The notes: generated from the sequence alone by a model not told the origin. A stretch of 64,000 nucleotides of DNA from Diploptera punctata (GCA_030220185.1 JASPKZ010007541.1:565501-629500), one strand, 5' to 3'; shown: positions 44,291 through 56,515, counted from the stretch's first letter. Made by a program: numbers and translations.

Positions 44291-44686
44291 CTATTTAATG
44301 TTCGAAAATACGATCACATTTCTCCATTATTCCACGAATTGTCATGGCTACATCTAAAAGAGAGAATAAAATCGCACCAATTCTCTTATTTAAGATCCTA
44401 CATACCTCGATTCCCAATTATTTATCATCCCGTTTCCAGTATCTATCCTCAAACCATAACTTAAACACAAGATCGCAACATAGGACATCACATCACTCCA
44501 TGTCATATACCATCTTCACTTCTCGCAACTAGAATTTCCTACCAAAAGAAATAAGGGGCTGCCGGACATTGGCATCTTTTAAAATAAATCTAAATTTATA
44601 TTTGCTCTAACCTCGACGTCATTATTACCCAGTGTAAGGTATATATATATATTAATTGGCGTTTCTCTTATAATTTATCATATTCA

Positions 44687-44719
<33 letters not shown>

Positions 44720-44906
44720 CGTATCTTTATTGTTGTTACTCTATAAAATGTTGTTTGTCCATGAAATTTACATTGCTACATTTATTGTATCTTTAACTCT
44801 TTATAATTAGTATAGTGTATATCTATATTTGTCAAATATTTATTTGTATTTGTGCTGGTTGAGTGGAAGGGAGGGCCTTACGGCCTTAACTCTGCCAGAA
44901 TAAATA

Positions 44907-44983
<77 letters not shown>
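44291..44983 (+). mobile_element. L-D LINE 3' part inside repeat E
   Basis: Encodes 'FNVRKYDHISPLFHELSWLH' and, after a frameshift, 'FKILHTSIPNYLSSRFQYLS'. The 3' UTR ends ggccttaactctgccagaat plus (ATT)n at 44910-44983. A second (ATT)n at 44690-44720 lies inside the UTR. Confidence 0.85.
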
Positions 44984-45279
44984 TGAATTCTCTGAACACC
45001 TCCAGCTTTTGTGATAAAGAAAGATCCTCTTTTTTAAATATTCTGAACAGATCAGTTCATTATTTTGCAATGACTGGCCCTCCAACAAAGCCACCAGGTT
45101 TGAATGTATAAATGGCAGAAACAAGATTTGGCTGCGCTTCAAATGAAGATACACACGAAATAATCCAGCAATCTAATCCTCAATACACTCAAAGTAATAG
45201 GAAATGAATTTGGAGCCAGTTCGAATATTGCAATCCTATTTGACTTTTTCCAATGCCAGATTGCAATAAATAATATTAT

Positions 45280-45664
45280 TCTTCTTTCTTGTAAGCCCAT
45301 GTTTTCCCTTAACAGACATTTAGGCGCTCTCCCCCTACAGGGAAGAATTTGAACTATACTAATTTAGATACACTTGTTTTCGTATAGATGTCCGCCTCAT
45401 ACTGACATCTAGGAAACCAAGGTAGTACTAGGACGGGAAAATTCGGTAAATTTTGCTTAGAGGCCTTTTCATTCAGGCTTAAGGATCTTTTACGAGCCTG
45501 AAAATCTTCAGACTCGGGACCCACGGCATAAAGTCCCTCCCGGTGGACTTGCTCCTTGGATTTTTCCATCCTAAAACTCCATCGACACCGGCCGGGTTTG
45601 AATCCGCAACCCTCGGGACCTGAGGCAAGGATCATAACCACTAGTCCACCGCGGCCGATTATAA
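45280..45664 (-). mobile_element. SINE-E, full-length, 8-bp target duplication
   Basis: Minus strand; box B complement ccgggtttgaatccgcaacc and box A complement aaccactagtccaccgcggc at the right. aatattat at 45272-45279 and 45665-45672. Confidence 0.85.
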
Positions 45665-46384
45665 AATATTATACGGAGTATAATCAAGTTGCACTGGATA
45701 AACAAATAAAACATGACCACATAATTCTGATTTGTTTTCTAACATCGCCGATTACATTAAATATATGTGTTTTAAAATAAATATAATTAAATAATGATTT
45801 TTTAATAAATAGCTTAATTTTATTCATTAAATAGTCCTAACAAATAACACTCTTGATATCAAAGTTTTCTAGATAAATTTATCGAATTTATTTAAATGTA
45901 GGCCTATAGGATTTTTATTGACGATTTGGAAATTGCTTGTCACATTACTTATGATATATTTTTACTAGTGACAGATCTACTACTATAAACTAATTAAGTA
46001 GTAAAGAAATTCACTGGCACTATCGAACCTATAGATTCATGGCTAACGGACATAAGCTCTCCATACATCCCTATCCTGAGCTAATATTTTCCCATCATCC
46101 TCTGGATATTTTACTTCCCTCAAATCATGATTAAAGTTATCCTCCCAACTTATTTTTTGGCCTACTAATTGAGTGATATGCCTCTAGTTTTTCCTACATT
46201 GAGTTTCCATGACTCTATTTCATTCCCCATTCGTGCGAAATATCCTGCTAGACGAAATATACGGGACTTGACTCTTCTATTTCATATTAGATTTCCCATG
46301 AAAATCACGTAGCTCACAGTTCTATAACTTCTCCATTCGCCTGTCTGTCCAACTCTGTTTAGTCCAAGAATTTTCCTAAGAACT

Positions 46385-46657
46385 TTTTTTTCTTCTTCTT
46401 CTTCTTCTTCTTCTTCTACTACAAGGTTTAGGCTATGCAGCCTGTTCCGGCGAAGTTAAAAGTGGAGTCCATCTTCTACGTGGTCGGCCAACATCTCTTG
46501 TTCCTCTGGGATTATACAGGAAGTTCTTTTTGGTATTCTTTCATTGTTCATTCTCATTAAGTGTTCTGTCCATTTCTTATTATTTTCGCTGATTTTATCT
46601 TCAATTTTATATATATTTAATTCTTCTCGTATAGTTTAATTCCTTATTCTATCCGCT
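46385..46657 (-). mobile_element. L-B LINE 3' fragment inside L-A
   Basis: Minus strand: 'RADRIRN*TIREELNIYKIE', 'NKKWTEHLMRMNNERIPKR', then a (GAA)n tail at 46388-46419. aaaaagtt on both sides looks like the target duplication, matching the single L-A site (aataaagtacttag). Confidence 0.8.
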
Positions 46658-46722
46658 CTTAACTTTTTCTTAATTACTCGTAATCTTCTATCCTCCTTTA
46701 AACTAAAAGTCTATATTTAGCC

Positions 46723-47130
46723 GCTGTGGACTAATGGTTATGCTCCTTGCCTCTGGTCCCAAGGGTCGCGGGTTCAAACCCGGCAGGGGTCGATGGATTT
46801 TTTAGGACGGAAAAATCCAAGGAGCGAGTCCTCCGGGAGGGACTTTAAGCGTGGGTCCCGAGCCTGAAGATTTTCAGGCTCGTAAAAAATCCTTAAGCCA
46901 GAATGAAAAGGCCTCTAAGCAAAATTTACCGAATTTTCCCGTCCTAGTACTACCTTGGTTTCCTAGATGTCAGAATGAGGCGGAACGCTGACCACGGGCC
47001 ACTCAAAAAATGACATCTATACGAAAACAAGTGTAACTAAATTAGTACGGTTCAAATTCTTCCCCGTAGGGGGAGAGCATCTAAATCTCTGTAAAGGGAA
47101 AACATAGGCTTACAATACAATACAATACAA
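46723..47130 (+). mobile_element. SINE-E, full-length, with (ACAAT)n tail
   Basis: Head gctgtggactaatggttatg and gggttcaaacccggcagggg; body with an internal hairpin (gagcctgaagattttcaggctc). Tail of about six ACAAT units at 47113-47140. Confidence 0.9.
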
Positions 47131-47412
47131 TACAATACAATATAATTTGGAAAATAACTATTTTATATATTTTCGGTTTAATTAATTTTTAGAAAAGTTG
47201 GAAAGACTAGAGGCCTTGTAATACATAATATCATGAATTTCCAAAATTGAGCACATGTTTAATTTTTTTGAGCACTCATCCCTGTTTGTAATTATTATTG
47301 TTCCTAAGTATTTTACTTGAGCAAGTTTTTTTAAAATTTCCCTCACTTTTATTAACTGCCCATTTTCATTAAATAATGCATTTCTGCGTTTGACCATATA
47401 TTCAGTTTTATT

Positions 47413-47717
47413 GATGTAGCTGTAGTTTTATAAATTCATAAAATATTAATTTCTGTTAAAAAGTAGTTTAGATTCGTTTTCTTTTTCCTAGCCACTTGAA
47501 TAACTTTAACGTGTTTTTTATTAGCGTTCAGATTAATATGAAGTTTGGTCAAATTATTTGGTTCTATTTTCTCATGTAATTATATAAATCGATATAATAT
47601 AATATTGCATAAAACTACGTGGACTAATTTTAGATTCCCAGTCCATTCTACACCATATTTTGAATAAATGACGTGAATCATCTCTTAAAATTTTCCAGGA
47701 GCTATTCACTTCTAAAA
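47413..47717. other. Intronic sequence, no feature recognised
   Basis: Nothing recognised. Confidence 0.5.
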
Positions 47718-47945
47718 TAACTTACTTAAGGCGGATATAAGCACTTAGTACATCCTCATTCTAAGCTAATATTTTGCAATCATTCGCTGTGTACTTCACG
47801 TCCCACATATAAATGATTATTCTCCCACTTCATTCTGGACTTACGTACTTGACGCTTTCTCTTTGGTTTCCTAATAATATTTTCCATACTTCATTCGTGT
47901 CACATGTCCGGCCCAACGTAATCCACGATATAACAAATGAATAAT
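47718..47945 (-). mobile_element. Degenerate L-A LINE 3' fragment
   Basis: ggcggatataagcacttagt..cattcgctgtgtacttcacg..cattcgtgtcacatgtccgg follow the L-A 3' end with heavy decay. Confidence 0.7.
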
Positions 47946-48301
47946 TGCCTCGAAAAGAGATGTAACCAACAAAAATTCGAAAATTGAGTTTTCAATGGAT
48001 TAGTGATCCATGGTGGATGTCAAATTATCCATACTCTCTTCCAAGACCAGTTTGATTTATTTTTAAAAATTGGCTTTCAAGCGAATAGTGATATATCTGT
48101 AACAAAATGGCAAAAGCAGTTACTCAAGTCACTAGAAGCAGTGCAAAAAACAATTATTGCACGTGTGTGAATTTATTCCATCGCAGTTCTGTGAATTCTA
48201 ATCAGAATCTTCGAGATATTGAGTGAAAATAAGAAATACACAAAGAATGTAACGAAATAACATTAAATTGAAAATAAATATTGAAAACTGATTCAACATG
48301 T

Positions 48302-48629
48302 GTCCATCGCTGTGGTCTCGAGGTAGCGTGCTGCCTTGTCACGAAGCGGGCCAGGGTTCGATTCTCCGTCGGGACAGGCTCCTGGGTGAGGTTTGTTTGA
48401 GGTTTTTCCTCACCTGTAAGACAAATGTCAGGAAGCTTAGGACCCAATGGTCCTCGAAAATCATCCAGCCATCATCATTATCATCACCATCCTTCACCGG
48501 TGTGGAAAACAACGGGAAGTTACCACACATATAATTATTCCCTAGTAAATCTGCAAAACATAGCATGAAAATGCTATGATTGCAGTGAAAGACCTGCCCT
48601 CGGGCAGAATTACTATGGATGGATGGGTG
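48302..48629 (+). mobile_element. SINE-D, full-length, 12-bp target duplication
   Basis: Head catcgctgtggtctcgaggt with ttgtcacgaagcgggccagg. Flanked by gattcaacatgt (48290-48301) and gattcaatatgt (48630-48641), one mismatch. Confidence 0.95.
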
Positions 48630-48954
48630 GATTCAATATGTATTTACTATTTCTTATTGTAGCAATTTAACTAAATATGGGTTACATAATTTTTCTACTC
48701 TATAGACATAGATCATTTTTGCACAAAATTATGTATTAAATTGTTAATATTCAGTGAGTACCATGTTATTTTGTATTCCAATTGTCTGTATATGTTTCCA
48801 ATAGGATGAGAGATTAAAGTGTTTACGATATTATAAAGGTAATAGCCTCAAAATGAACATTATGCGTCTTTTTTTTTTTTTTCGTTTTCCCAACAATTTG
48901 TAATGTGTGGGTTAGATCTCTTTTCCGGGCAAACATTCAGTTATTATACATGTT
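48630..48954. other. Unrecognised, with a poly-T run
   Basis: An 18-base T run near 48868; otherwise nothing. Confidence 0.5.
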
Positions 48955-49490
48955 TCTTATAAAGATCATCTGCCGCAATATTATGTAGTTTAATCCATTT
49001 ACACTCCTGTCTCTCTTTGCTCAAAGAATGTTCTAAAATATTCATATTACTTTCTCCTCTCTTGAAATAATAGGCTATGTGTTTTATCTACTCGCGGTAC
49101 ATTTTAAAATAACTACCTCACTGGCACTACCGAATCCCGAGACTCATGGCCACGCGGACATGTGCTCTTTATTGATCCATATCATGAGCTAATGTTTTCC
49201 AAACATTCCCTGTATAATTCACCTACCTCAAATCATGTTTCATATTTTTTTCCCCATCTATTTCTTGGCCTAACTACTAAGTGTATTCACTCGCTTTTCC
49301 TATACATATAGTTTCCATGCTCTTCTTTCATTCCCCACTCGTGCCACATGCCCTATCCATCGCATATATTATATATGTTTTATCATAAATTTCTCTATTG
49401 CATTGGTATGTAATTTCTTTCATTCATCTGGCTGTACGTCTGTCTTTAGTAAAAAAAATACCTAAGCATTTTATTCTCAAATAAACATTG
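48955..49490 (-). mobile_element. Two degenerate L-A LINE fragments in series
   Basis: 48955-49095 is an internal L-A segment (ttcttataaagatcatctgc..). 49112-49490 starts again from the L-A terminus (cctcactggcactaccgaat) and runs to the same internal region, so these are two independent copies. Confidence 0.75.
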
Positions 49491-50058
49491 TTTCGAATTA
49501 ATTATAATGTAAATGGAAGAATCGCGCACATTTTAAAATAACAAAAAGCAATGTTGCTGCGCATGCTTACGAATTCTATGACGTAATACTACCCTTTGAA
49601 CCACGTTGTGCAGGAAATTCCCCGTGTATATATGATTTAGATGTAAACTTGGGAGGCGTTCAATTGTGCTATCATCGTTGTAATTGGTTATTATGAGAGA
49701 GGGGAATCTGTTCCACAATATCGAAGGCTTATTTGTATTGGTATAGACCATAAGAGAACGCGTGAAGGGGGTGGGCCGGGGTGTATACCTACCGGGCTAT
49801 GAAGACATCTCTATCATATTATAGAAAGACGACGCAATAAGCAACGTTTCATTCAGTAAATAGGTTGAGTTATTGTAGAGTACGTCGATAGTTCATATTG
49901 CGCATACCTGATCTTAATATAGTGAAATGTCACCCAAAACAAAAAACAAATGTGCATGCGATAGGATATCTTTATCTTAAAACGTTGTATTACTTTGTAA
50001 GCGATGCATAACCTAAGCATATTTTTATCGTATTATGTACCTTATATTGCTTCCTATT
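49491..50058. other. Intronic sequence, no feature recognised
   Basis: Nothing recognised. Confidence 0.5.
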
Positions 50059-50162
50059 AGGGAATGATTGGAAAGCATTAGCTCAGGATAGGGGTGTATG
50101 GAGAGCTTATGTCCGCGCGGCCATGAACGTACGGGTTCGATAGTGCCAGTGAGTAAGTAAGT
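50059..50162 (+). mobile_element. L-A LINE 3'-terminal fragment
   Basis: aatgattggaaagcattagc..ggttcgatagtgccagtgag plus an AAGT tail. Confidence 0.85.
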
Positions 50163-50317
50163 AGTAGTAGTAGGACTTTATTAGACAAAAAGTAAGATAT
50201 TTACAATATTATTTACAAATATGGGTCGCACGGGCAGTAAGCCGTACGTGCTGTTGACAGTCCGTTACAATAAAGTAATAATTGGTACTAGTGTAAAGAA
50301 AAATAAACAAATACAGC

Positions 50318-50606
50318 AATAACATTACAATTAAATAAAGAAAACACAATAAAACTATTACCATTAAATAATAACACAATAGCATTATTCACTAAAAACA
50401 TTAACATTACAATTACATAAAGAAAACACAATAATATTACAATTAAGTAATAACACAATAGCAATAACATTACAATTACATAAAGAAAACACAATAATAA
50501 TATTACAGTTAAATAATAACACAATAGCATTATACACTAAAAAAACATTAACATTACAATTACATAAAGAAAACACATTAATATTACAATTAAATAATAA
50601 TAAGTA
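50318..50606. repeat. Minisatellite, 65-85 bp units, about four copies
   Basis: Units begin aacattacaattacataaag (near 50319, 50399, 50468, 50552) and contain ataataacacaatagcatta. Variants differ by one (AAT) unit and by presence of the cattattcactaaaa segment. Open frames over it are artefacts. Confidence 0.85.
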
Positions 50607-50737
50607 AGCAAGTAATGTTTATATTACAGAAGAATCGCCCAAAGGTATGCAGACGTGTGATACACTCCATCCCACCCTTCCCGATTGCCCCAGTACAAAT
50701 ACGTCACCGGGATCTTGGAAGAAATTCAGCTAATTGA

Positions 50738-51172
50738 ACGATGCTATGCATCAACCGGCTAAGCGACATTTTTTTAAATTGAGATTTTGGTGACATCGGT
50801 TGCACTGGTTCATTTACTATGTGTACGCACACTTTTAGCGCCTAAATCTTTAATTACAGCTTCATTATTGAAGAAAAATATAAACTCCATTAGTTCTTTT
50901 AGAGATTCTATATTTGCAACAAACGGATATGAAACCAGATCTTCATAAATGCTAATCTCAATTTTGTATTATGCAGCTAAGCGCCAAATATTCCCGCTCT
51001 TAGATTGTTGATGCATAACTCTCAAACAAGGAAAATAACTTGCAATATTCAATATTATTAGTTTGGTGCTACAACAAATAGTGAAGATTGACTTAAACAT
51101 TAAATGTATTTTTCTCGTAACTTATATAATGGTGCATAGCAGGTTTATGCATAACGTTGTCCAATTATTATA
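50738..51172 (-). mobile_element. Repeat G, copy 2 (uninterrupted)
   Basis: Complement collinear with 21777-23162. Ends aattgaacgatgctatgcat and tgcataacgttgtccaatta are inverted. It carries single-copy sequence where copy 1 has SINE-B, the CACTG element and the 169-bp duplication. Confidence 0.75.
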
Positions 51173-51979
51173 TAGCAAGGGATTGTTCGCGACAAGAGTT
51201 CAAAATGGGTATTGACGTTGATTAGTTGAGAAAGAGTAGAGGACAACACCAGTCTGGGTATACTAGTTCAGAGCTAAGTTCCAGGTGTACTGATAACAAA
51301 TTGCATAAGGTATTCTCCCCCGACTTCGTCTATTAGGGAAACTTTACCCGCCATATGACTGTATCATGTATGGAACTGTCATCGATAGAAACATTGTTCT
51401 TAGACAACATTGCATTTTACGGGAAATAAGATTGAATACAAGGTAAGATGTTAACAATAATTATGAACTTGCGTTTCTTATTAATTTATGACGAAAATTA
51501 TATATGAGCCCACCTAATCAGACATTTACGATTTTTCCATTATGTCGATAGATAAACGTTATTTGCAATTTGATTACGAGCAGAATATATGCTCTATACT
51601 GACTCTCACCTGCTCCACGTGGTTTACAATAGCGGTGCTGTCAAGTCAGAAGTACGGACGTGTATGGAGGATCACTTATTCAAGTATTATTACAGTGTGG
51701 TGTTATTGCCTGAATTTGAAGCGTCATAATGGTGCGAAGGAGTTGGAAAGGTAAAAATTCGCAAACCAGATAAGTAGTTCTTAATGTTAGAGATTATTTT
51801 GAAAGAAAAAACAAAAAAACATGAGAACAATGACAGTTTATTGCCTCTCATTTTTATTATGCGAAAATTACAAAACATAATAGAGTTTACCATGTTTTGC
51901 CTTTTGCAAAGTTTTATAATTTATGTTTTAAAAAAATACACACTTTTCATTTTTTGTTTATGTGAAGCATTAGAAAATT
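51173..51979. other. Intronic sequence, no feature recognised
   Basis: Nothing recognised. Confidence 0.5.
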
Positions 51980-51992
51980 TATTAGAAAAGTA

Positions 51993-52286
51993 GGAAGCCA
52001 GATATAATGAGAACAGTTAAGTCTCGTAGACTGCAGTGGGCAGGGCATGTGGCACGAATGGGGAATGAAAGACGTGCATGGAAGCTTCTTGTAGAAAAAC
52101 CAGAGGGAAAACGCCCAAATAGTAGACCAATAATCAGGTGGGAGAATAACTTTAACTATGATTTGAGGGAAGTAGATTTTACAGGGGATGATTGGAAAAC
52201 ATTGGCTCAGGATAGGAATGTATGGAGAGCTTATGTCCGTGTGGCCATGAATCTACGGGTTCCATAGTGCCAGTAAGTTAGTTAGG
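51993..52286 (+). mobile_element. L-A LINE 3' fragment, 13-bp target duplication
   Basis: 86-codon open frame ('MRTVKSRRLQWAGHVARMGN'..'AMNLRVP'), terminus and GTTA tail. tattagaaaagta at 51980-51992 and 52287-52299. Confidence 0.95.
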
Positions 52287-52299
52287 TATTAGAAAAGTA

Positions 52300-53087
52300 A
52301 TTTAGTAGAGCTAATTTTATTGAGTAATAGGTTTCTTGATTGTATAAATTTAATTTGAACAGAGAAATAATTAAATTAAATTAAATCGTGTAAATAGAGT
52401 CATTAAAGGATGATTTGAGTAAAAAGGTTTGCTTTTCATTACTGAAAATGTCTTCTTCCCTCACATAAAAAACAATTTCAATAAAAATTGCATGTATTAC
52501 ACGATTAAATTATATTAATGAATACTTCTGAAACCCACTGTATGACGACATGACTGACTTCTGTTCTGTTTCCGACCGTTCTCTCCGCAATGACGGACCC
52601 GTGGTACAAGGATAGACTTAGCAATACAGCAACATCCTTCGTATGACATGTGTCTGTGACGCATACCCGTGACGACATATTCTGTCAGTGAAACAGCGAG
52701 TCAGCTGACCAAACTTTTCGTGTGATTCGCTGCCGGAAATTAGAATGACTCGACTTTAGCAAGGGATCTTGACGAATGAACTTAATGGTAATTTCAGTTG
52801 GAGAGCCTTACTGAGACTGCTGAGTATTGTAAACATCTGCCCGTGTCAATAAAATAGTTTCACTTGTACTACGATTGAGTACAGTTAATAGTCAAAAAAT
52901 TGGTGCGAAGTAGATGTGTTGCTAATACATTATAAATCATGGTTCTATATAATATTTTGAAATCTTGAATCCTGTACTTTTAAGATTTTAGTGTGATGTG
53001 GATGTCTATTAGTTTATAATTTTAAATTATAATGTTTTATGTCTCCCCAGTTTCGAAGTTAAAAAACTCCATTACGCGACACACCTA
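52300..53087. other. Unrecognised, partly GC-richer than its surroundings
   Basis: 52530-52860 is less AT-rich and ends gtgtcaataaaatag, which could be a poly(A)-signal-like remnant. No coding frame was seen. Confidence 0.4.
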
Positions 53088-53404
53088 GAAGGCACTTGGC
53101 CTATCTGCCGGTTGTTGATCTCACATCCATGGGTGCTATTCACAGAGGTATATGATCACCCAGCCAGTGTAGGGGTGACACGTGGTCAGAATGTCGGATC
53201 CCCCATTCATTATAGCTGCTTTTCAACCTGGTATCTCTACCTATTGTAGCTACCCAAATTCCTCACGATGCTGGGTGGACACACGTTGCATACTGGCCGA
53301 AAATCCACGTGAAAAAATTTTCCCCTAAGAGGAGTCGAACCAGCGCAATTCCCGCTGTTCTGCGCCAAGGCATCTTGCCTTAACCACTCGCTACGGCGCG
53401 CGAC
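53088..53404 (-). mobile_element. SINE-A, diverged
   Basis: Complement layout with head ccactcgctacggcgcgcga at the right. About 20% diverged. Confidence 0.85.
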
Positions 53405-53731
53405 TGTTTTGAAGTTAAACGGGAAACAATTTTCAGAACGTCTGCCAAAGTCGAGAGGTTATTTTGAATTTTTAGGATTACATGAAAGAGAAAACAAAAG
53501 GAAATGCTACCTTAGTTGTTTGCAAAACTTTATAACCATCATCAATAACAATCAGGGATTAGACCATTGACCTGTCCCTCCGTCGCTTCTTAGGTCGTTC
53601 AGGTAAATAATTCATACAATTAAATATCCAAACATCAAATTATTAAACAATATAGGCCCATTTCAAGCCAGGTTAATTAAAAATAATATTTCTTTTGATG
53701 AAAATAACACTAAATCACATTAAAATTATTT

Positions 53732-54083
53732 CCGATCCGATTGAGGGTCTTTCCACTTTTTCAGCGGTTGCCCTTTTACCAGCCGGCTGCTGGCCCTTCA
53801 CATCCACATGTGTCAATCACAGAGGTAGATGATCAACAGCCAGTGTAGGGGTGATATGTGATTAACATGTCGAGTCCCCCAGCCGTTAAAGCTGGTTACT
53901 CAACCTGGAGCCACTACTTATTGTAGCTACCCAATTGCCTCACGATGCTGGGTGGGCACCGGTCCCATACTGGCCGAAATACCACGAGAAATTTTCTTCC
54001 CCCATGGAGACTCGAACCAGCGCAAGTCCCGTAGCTCTGAGCCAAGGCTTCCTACCTTAACCGCTCGGCTACGGCGCGGGACC
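53732..54083 (-). mobile_element. SINE-A, full-length, 9-bp target duplication
   Basis: aaattattt at 53723-53731 and 54084-54092. Very close to the 37235 copy. Confidence 0.95.
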
Positions 54084-54092
54084 AAATTATTT

Positions 54093-54572
54093 AATATTCA
54101 TAAATAAACCAACATATAAAGCCTTCGTAATTGAATGAACATTAGCCGAAAATCATCAACCTATTTGAGACATCACCCTTACTAATTTATTAAATTAATT
54201 TGGGGTGATGTAAAACAATGGATTGGTAGTTATAATGTCTCTTTTAAAATTAAAAATGTAGAAATGGTATGTCGGTATAGATTTTAACTAATTGGTAAAA
54301 AGAAATGGGAACACGTAAGCATTAAATACGAAGACAATGAGCGCAAATACTGGCAGAGGGTTGTAATCATGGACTATTGAAGACAATATAATTTATGAAA
54401 ATAATATGAAAAGCAGCGATGAAGCGAATGGTCATAAAAGTTTGCACATGTAATATTAAGATTATGTTTAAGGTGTTCAAGAACTGGAAGACTGTTAATT
54501 ATTTAAAGTATGTGACATTTAGTAATCATTTAGAACTTTAACAAACCGCCATCAATATAAACATACTATATA
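54093..54572. other. Intronic sequence, no feature recognised
   Basis: Nothing recognised. Confidence 0.5.
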
Positions 54573-54729
54573 CAGTGTGATTCAGAAACATGGCTATACG
54601 TTTGATCGCATTTTGTGACGAAAATATTATTATTAAATGATATATGATGTTATCATTGGAAAGGGAATCCTTCAAATTACAACAATAGAACAAAAAAAAA
54701 ACAAGTCACTTACAACAACACTAAGCAAG

Positions 54730-55780
54730 TCACTTTATTACTTCAAACTGTTCGCCGTTTACATACAAACATAATTGGCAACGCTTTGGGAAGGCATTCA
54801 TTGCGTTATAATACATGTTTAGAGGAATAGCTCTAATTTCTTCCTCTGTCACTAATTTCAGCATGTCGACGTCTTGAGGTTTCCGGACATAAACCTTCTC
54901 CTTCAAATAACCCCACAACCAATAGTCACATGCTGTGAGGTCAGGGGAACGGGCTGGCCATTCAATGGGGCCTCTTCTTCCCACCCACCTGTTTTGCAAA
55001 TGATCATCCAAAATTTCCCTCACCGCAATTGCATAGTGAGGAGGCGCACCATCCTGCTGGAACAAACATTGTTTATGTTCAGCACTTTTCATTACCGAAA
55101 GGACACTTTTTCTAAGGATATCACTATACCGATCACCATTAAAAGTCTCATCCAGAATTCGCATTCCTAACAGTCCTTCCCATCCGATCATAGACCAAAC
55201 AGTGACTTTGGCGCATCTTAAACGTCTCTTCAATAACATTAGGATTCTCGTTACCATAATAGTGACAATTGTGTCGATTAACACGTCCGTTCACATGGTA
55301 AACAGCTTCATCAAAAAAAGTGTAATTTTCTGTACCAATGTTCGTCATTTGCTGATTCCCTTACAACAAATTCACAAAATTCCATCCGCCTCTCAGGGTC
55401 GTCTTCATAAACGTAGTGGACACGAATCGGTTTGAAGGGGTGGTACTTCTCACGCTTCAAAACACGACACACACTCTATTGACTGATATGAAGCTCACGT
55501 GCAGCTTGGCGGGTTGATTTTTGTGGGCTAGCGTCGAACGCCTCCACAATTATCTTCATTGTTTCTGCATCCGAGCTAATGCGAGGCCTTCCAGGAGGTT
55601 TGATTTTCTGCATCCTTACCGTTTCCAGCAGTCGTTTCTCCACTTCCCCACAGTCGACGGCTGCAATGCTACGTTAAACTCAGGTCTTGCCCCGTCTTGC
55701 GGCCTCACGATCATTAGCAAACGTTATTGTCCATCCAGCAATTGTAATTTGCTGTTGCATATCCAACACCATTTTGACTA
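54730..55780 (-). pseudogene. DDE transposase pseudogene, C-terminal 184 codons open
   Basis: N-terminus at 55780-55500 has an HTH-type region ('KPPGRPRISSDAETMKI', 'STRQAARELHISQ', stop). The first catalytic Asp is in 'FFDEAVYHVNGRVNRHN' (about 55310). After a frameshift the 184-codon frame (54730-55284) holds the second Asp in 'LFQQDGAPPHYA' and the third in 'WPARSPDLTACDYWLWGYL'. I count 41 residues between them, as in DD41D-type mariner relatives. The 18742 element keeps only the N-terminal part. Confidence 0.9.
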
Positions 55781-55869
55781 ATGACGTAAGTTCTACACTG
55801 TTTTGTTTTATTCCATTGTTGTAATTTGAATAATTGCCTTTCCAACGGTAATTTCATATTTCCTGTAAT

Positions 55870-55947
55870 GGTAATATTTTCACCACACAAACGTATAGCC
55901 ATATTTATGGTAATATTTTCACCACACAAACGTATAGCCATATTTAT
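55870..55947. repeat. 39-bp perfect tandem duplication inside a TIR
   Basis: The unit starting ggtaatattttcaccacaca at 55870 repeats exactly at 55909. Confidence 0.95.
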
Positions 55948-56065
55948 GATTCAGCCCGTACTCCAAGGTGGATTTGGTTGATGGCGATTTGTTAAAGTTC
56001 TGAATGAGTACTAAATGCTTATTTTAAACCATTAAAAATCATCCAGTTCTCCAAGCGTGACAGGC

Positions 56066-56240
56066 CAAGGAGGTCTTGGCTCACCAGCCGGCATCAGGCC
56101 TCACATCCACATGTGTTAATCACAGAGGTAGACAATCATCTAGCCAATATACGGGTGACTTGTGGTCAGCATGTCGGGTACCCCAGCCGTTATAGCTGGT
56201 CTTCTCAACCCGGTGTCGCTACTTATTGTAGCTTAGCTGT
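56066..56240 (-). mobile_element. SINE-A, diverged 3' half
   Basis: ccagccggcatcaggcctca..gtagacaatcatctagccaa..cccagccgttatagctggtc match SINE-A; the head side is missing. Confidence 0.8.
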
Positions 56241-56515
56241 CTGGTCATTTTAAGAGGAGAGTTAATCTGGTCGGTTTAAGAAACAGACGGTACTCACCTC
56301 TCCCTCCGTCTCCATAATATACCTGAGTCAAGACCAAACAAATTGATGTCAATCTCAATCGGAATGAATCTACACAGAATGCGGCTACTGTGTAATTCTG
56401 TTGATACTGTAAATTTAGCTGACATGGGTACGAAAGCCGAGTCCATTAACCCCATGTATGAATTTAGTGAAGAATCAGAGACACTTGAAAAAAAAAGTAG
56501 TATAGTATAATGTGT

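Larger units (their letters stand above)
44194..45975 (-). repeat. Dispersed repeat E, copy 3, broken into three pieces
   Basis: Pieces at about 44194-44290, 44984-45279 and 45665-45975 follow the order of the complement of copies 1, 2 and 4 (gccccaaatgggagttaatg; ttttgtgataaagaaagatc; atagtcctaacaaataacac). L-D (about 44291-44983) and SINE-E (45280-45664) were inserted into it. Confidence 0.75.
46008..47412 (-). mobile_element. Degenerate L-A LINE with two nested insertions
   Basis: L-A pieces at 46008-46384, 46658-46725 and 47131-47412 follow the minus-strand order of the 6066 copy. The last includes the relic frame 'MVKRRNALFNENGQLI..VKYLGTIII' (47182-47397). An L-B end and a SINE-E occupy the gaps. 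Confidence 0.85.
54573..55958 (-). mobile_element. Full-length Tc1/mariner-superfamily transposon, long TIRs
   Basis: TIRs of about 120-130 bp (54573-54700 and about 55798-55958) share atggctatacgtttg and the region up to the poly-A/poly-T side. TA flanks at 54571-54572 and 55959-55960. Length 1386 bp. The right TIR carries a 39-bp tandem duplication. Confidence 0.9.

Noticed and set aside
50288..50576. Cys/Leu-rich repetitive membrane-like ORFs
   Set aside because: They are translations of the AT-rich minisatellite and their periodicity follows the DNA repeat.
52530..52870. Host 3' UTR or exon
   Set aside because: GC-richer with an AATAAA-like end, but no open frame and no splice context; left unassigned.
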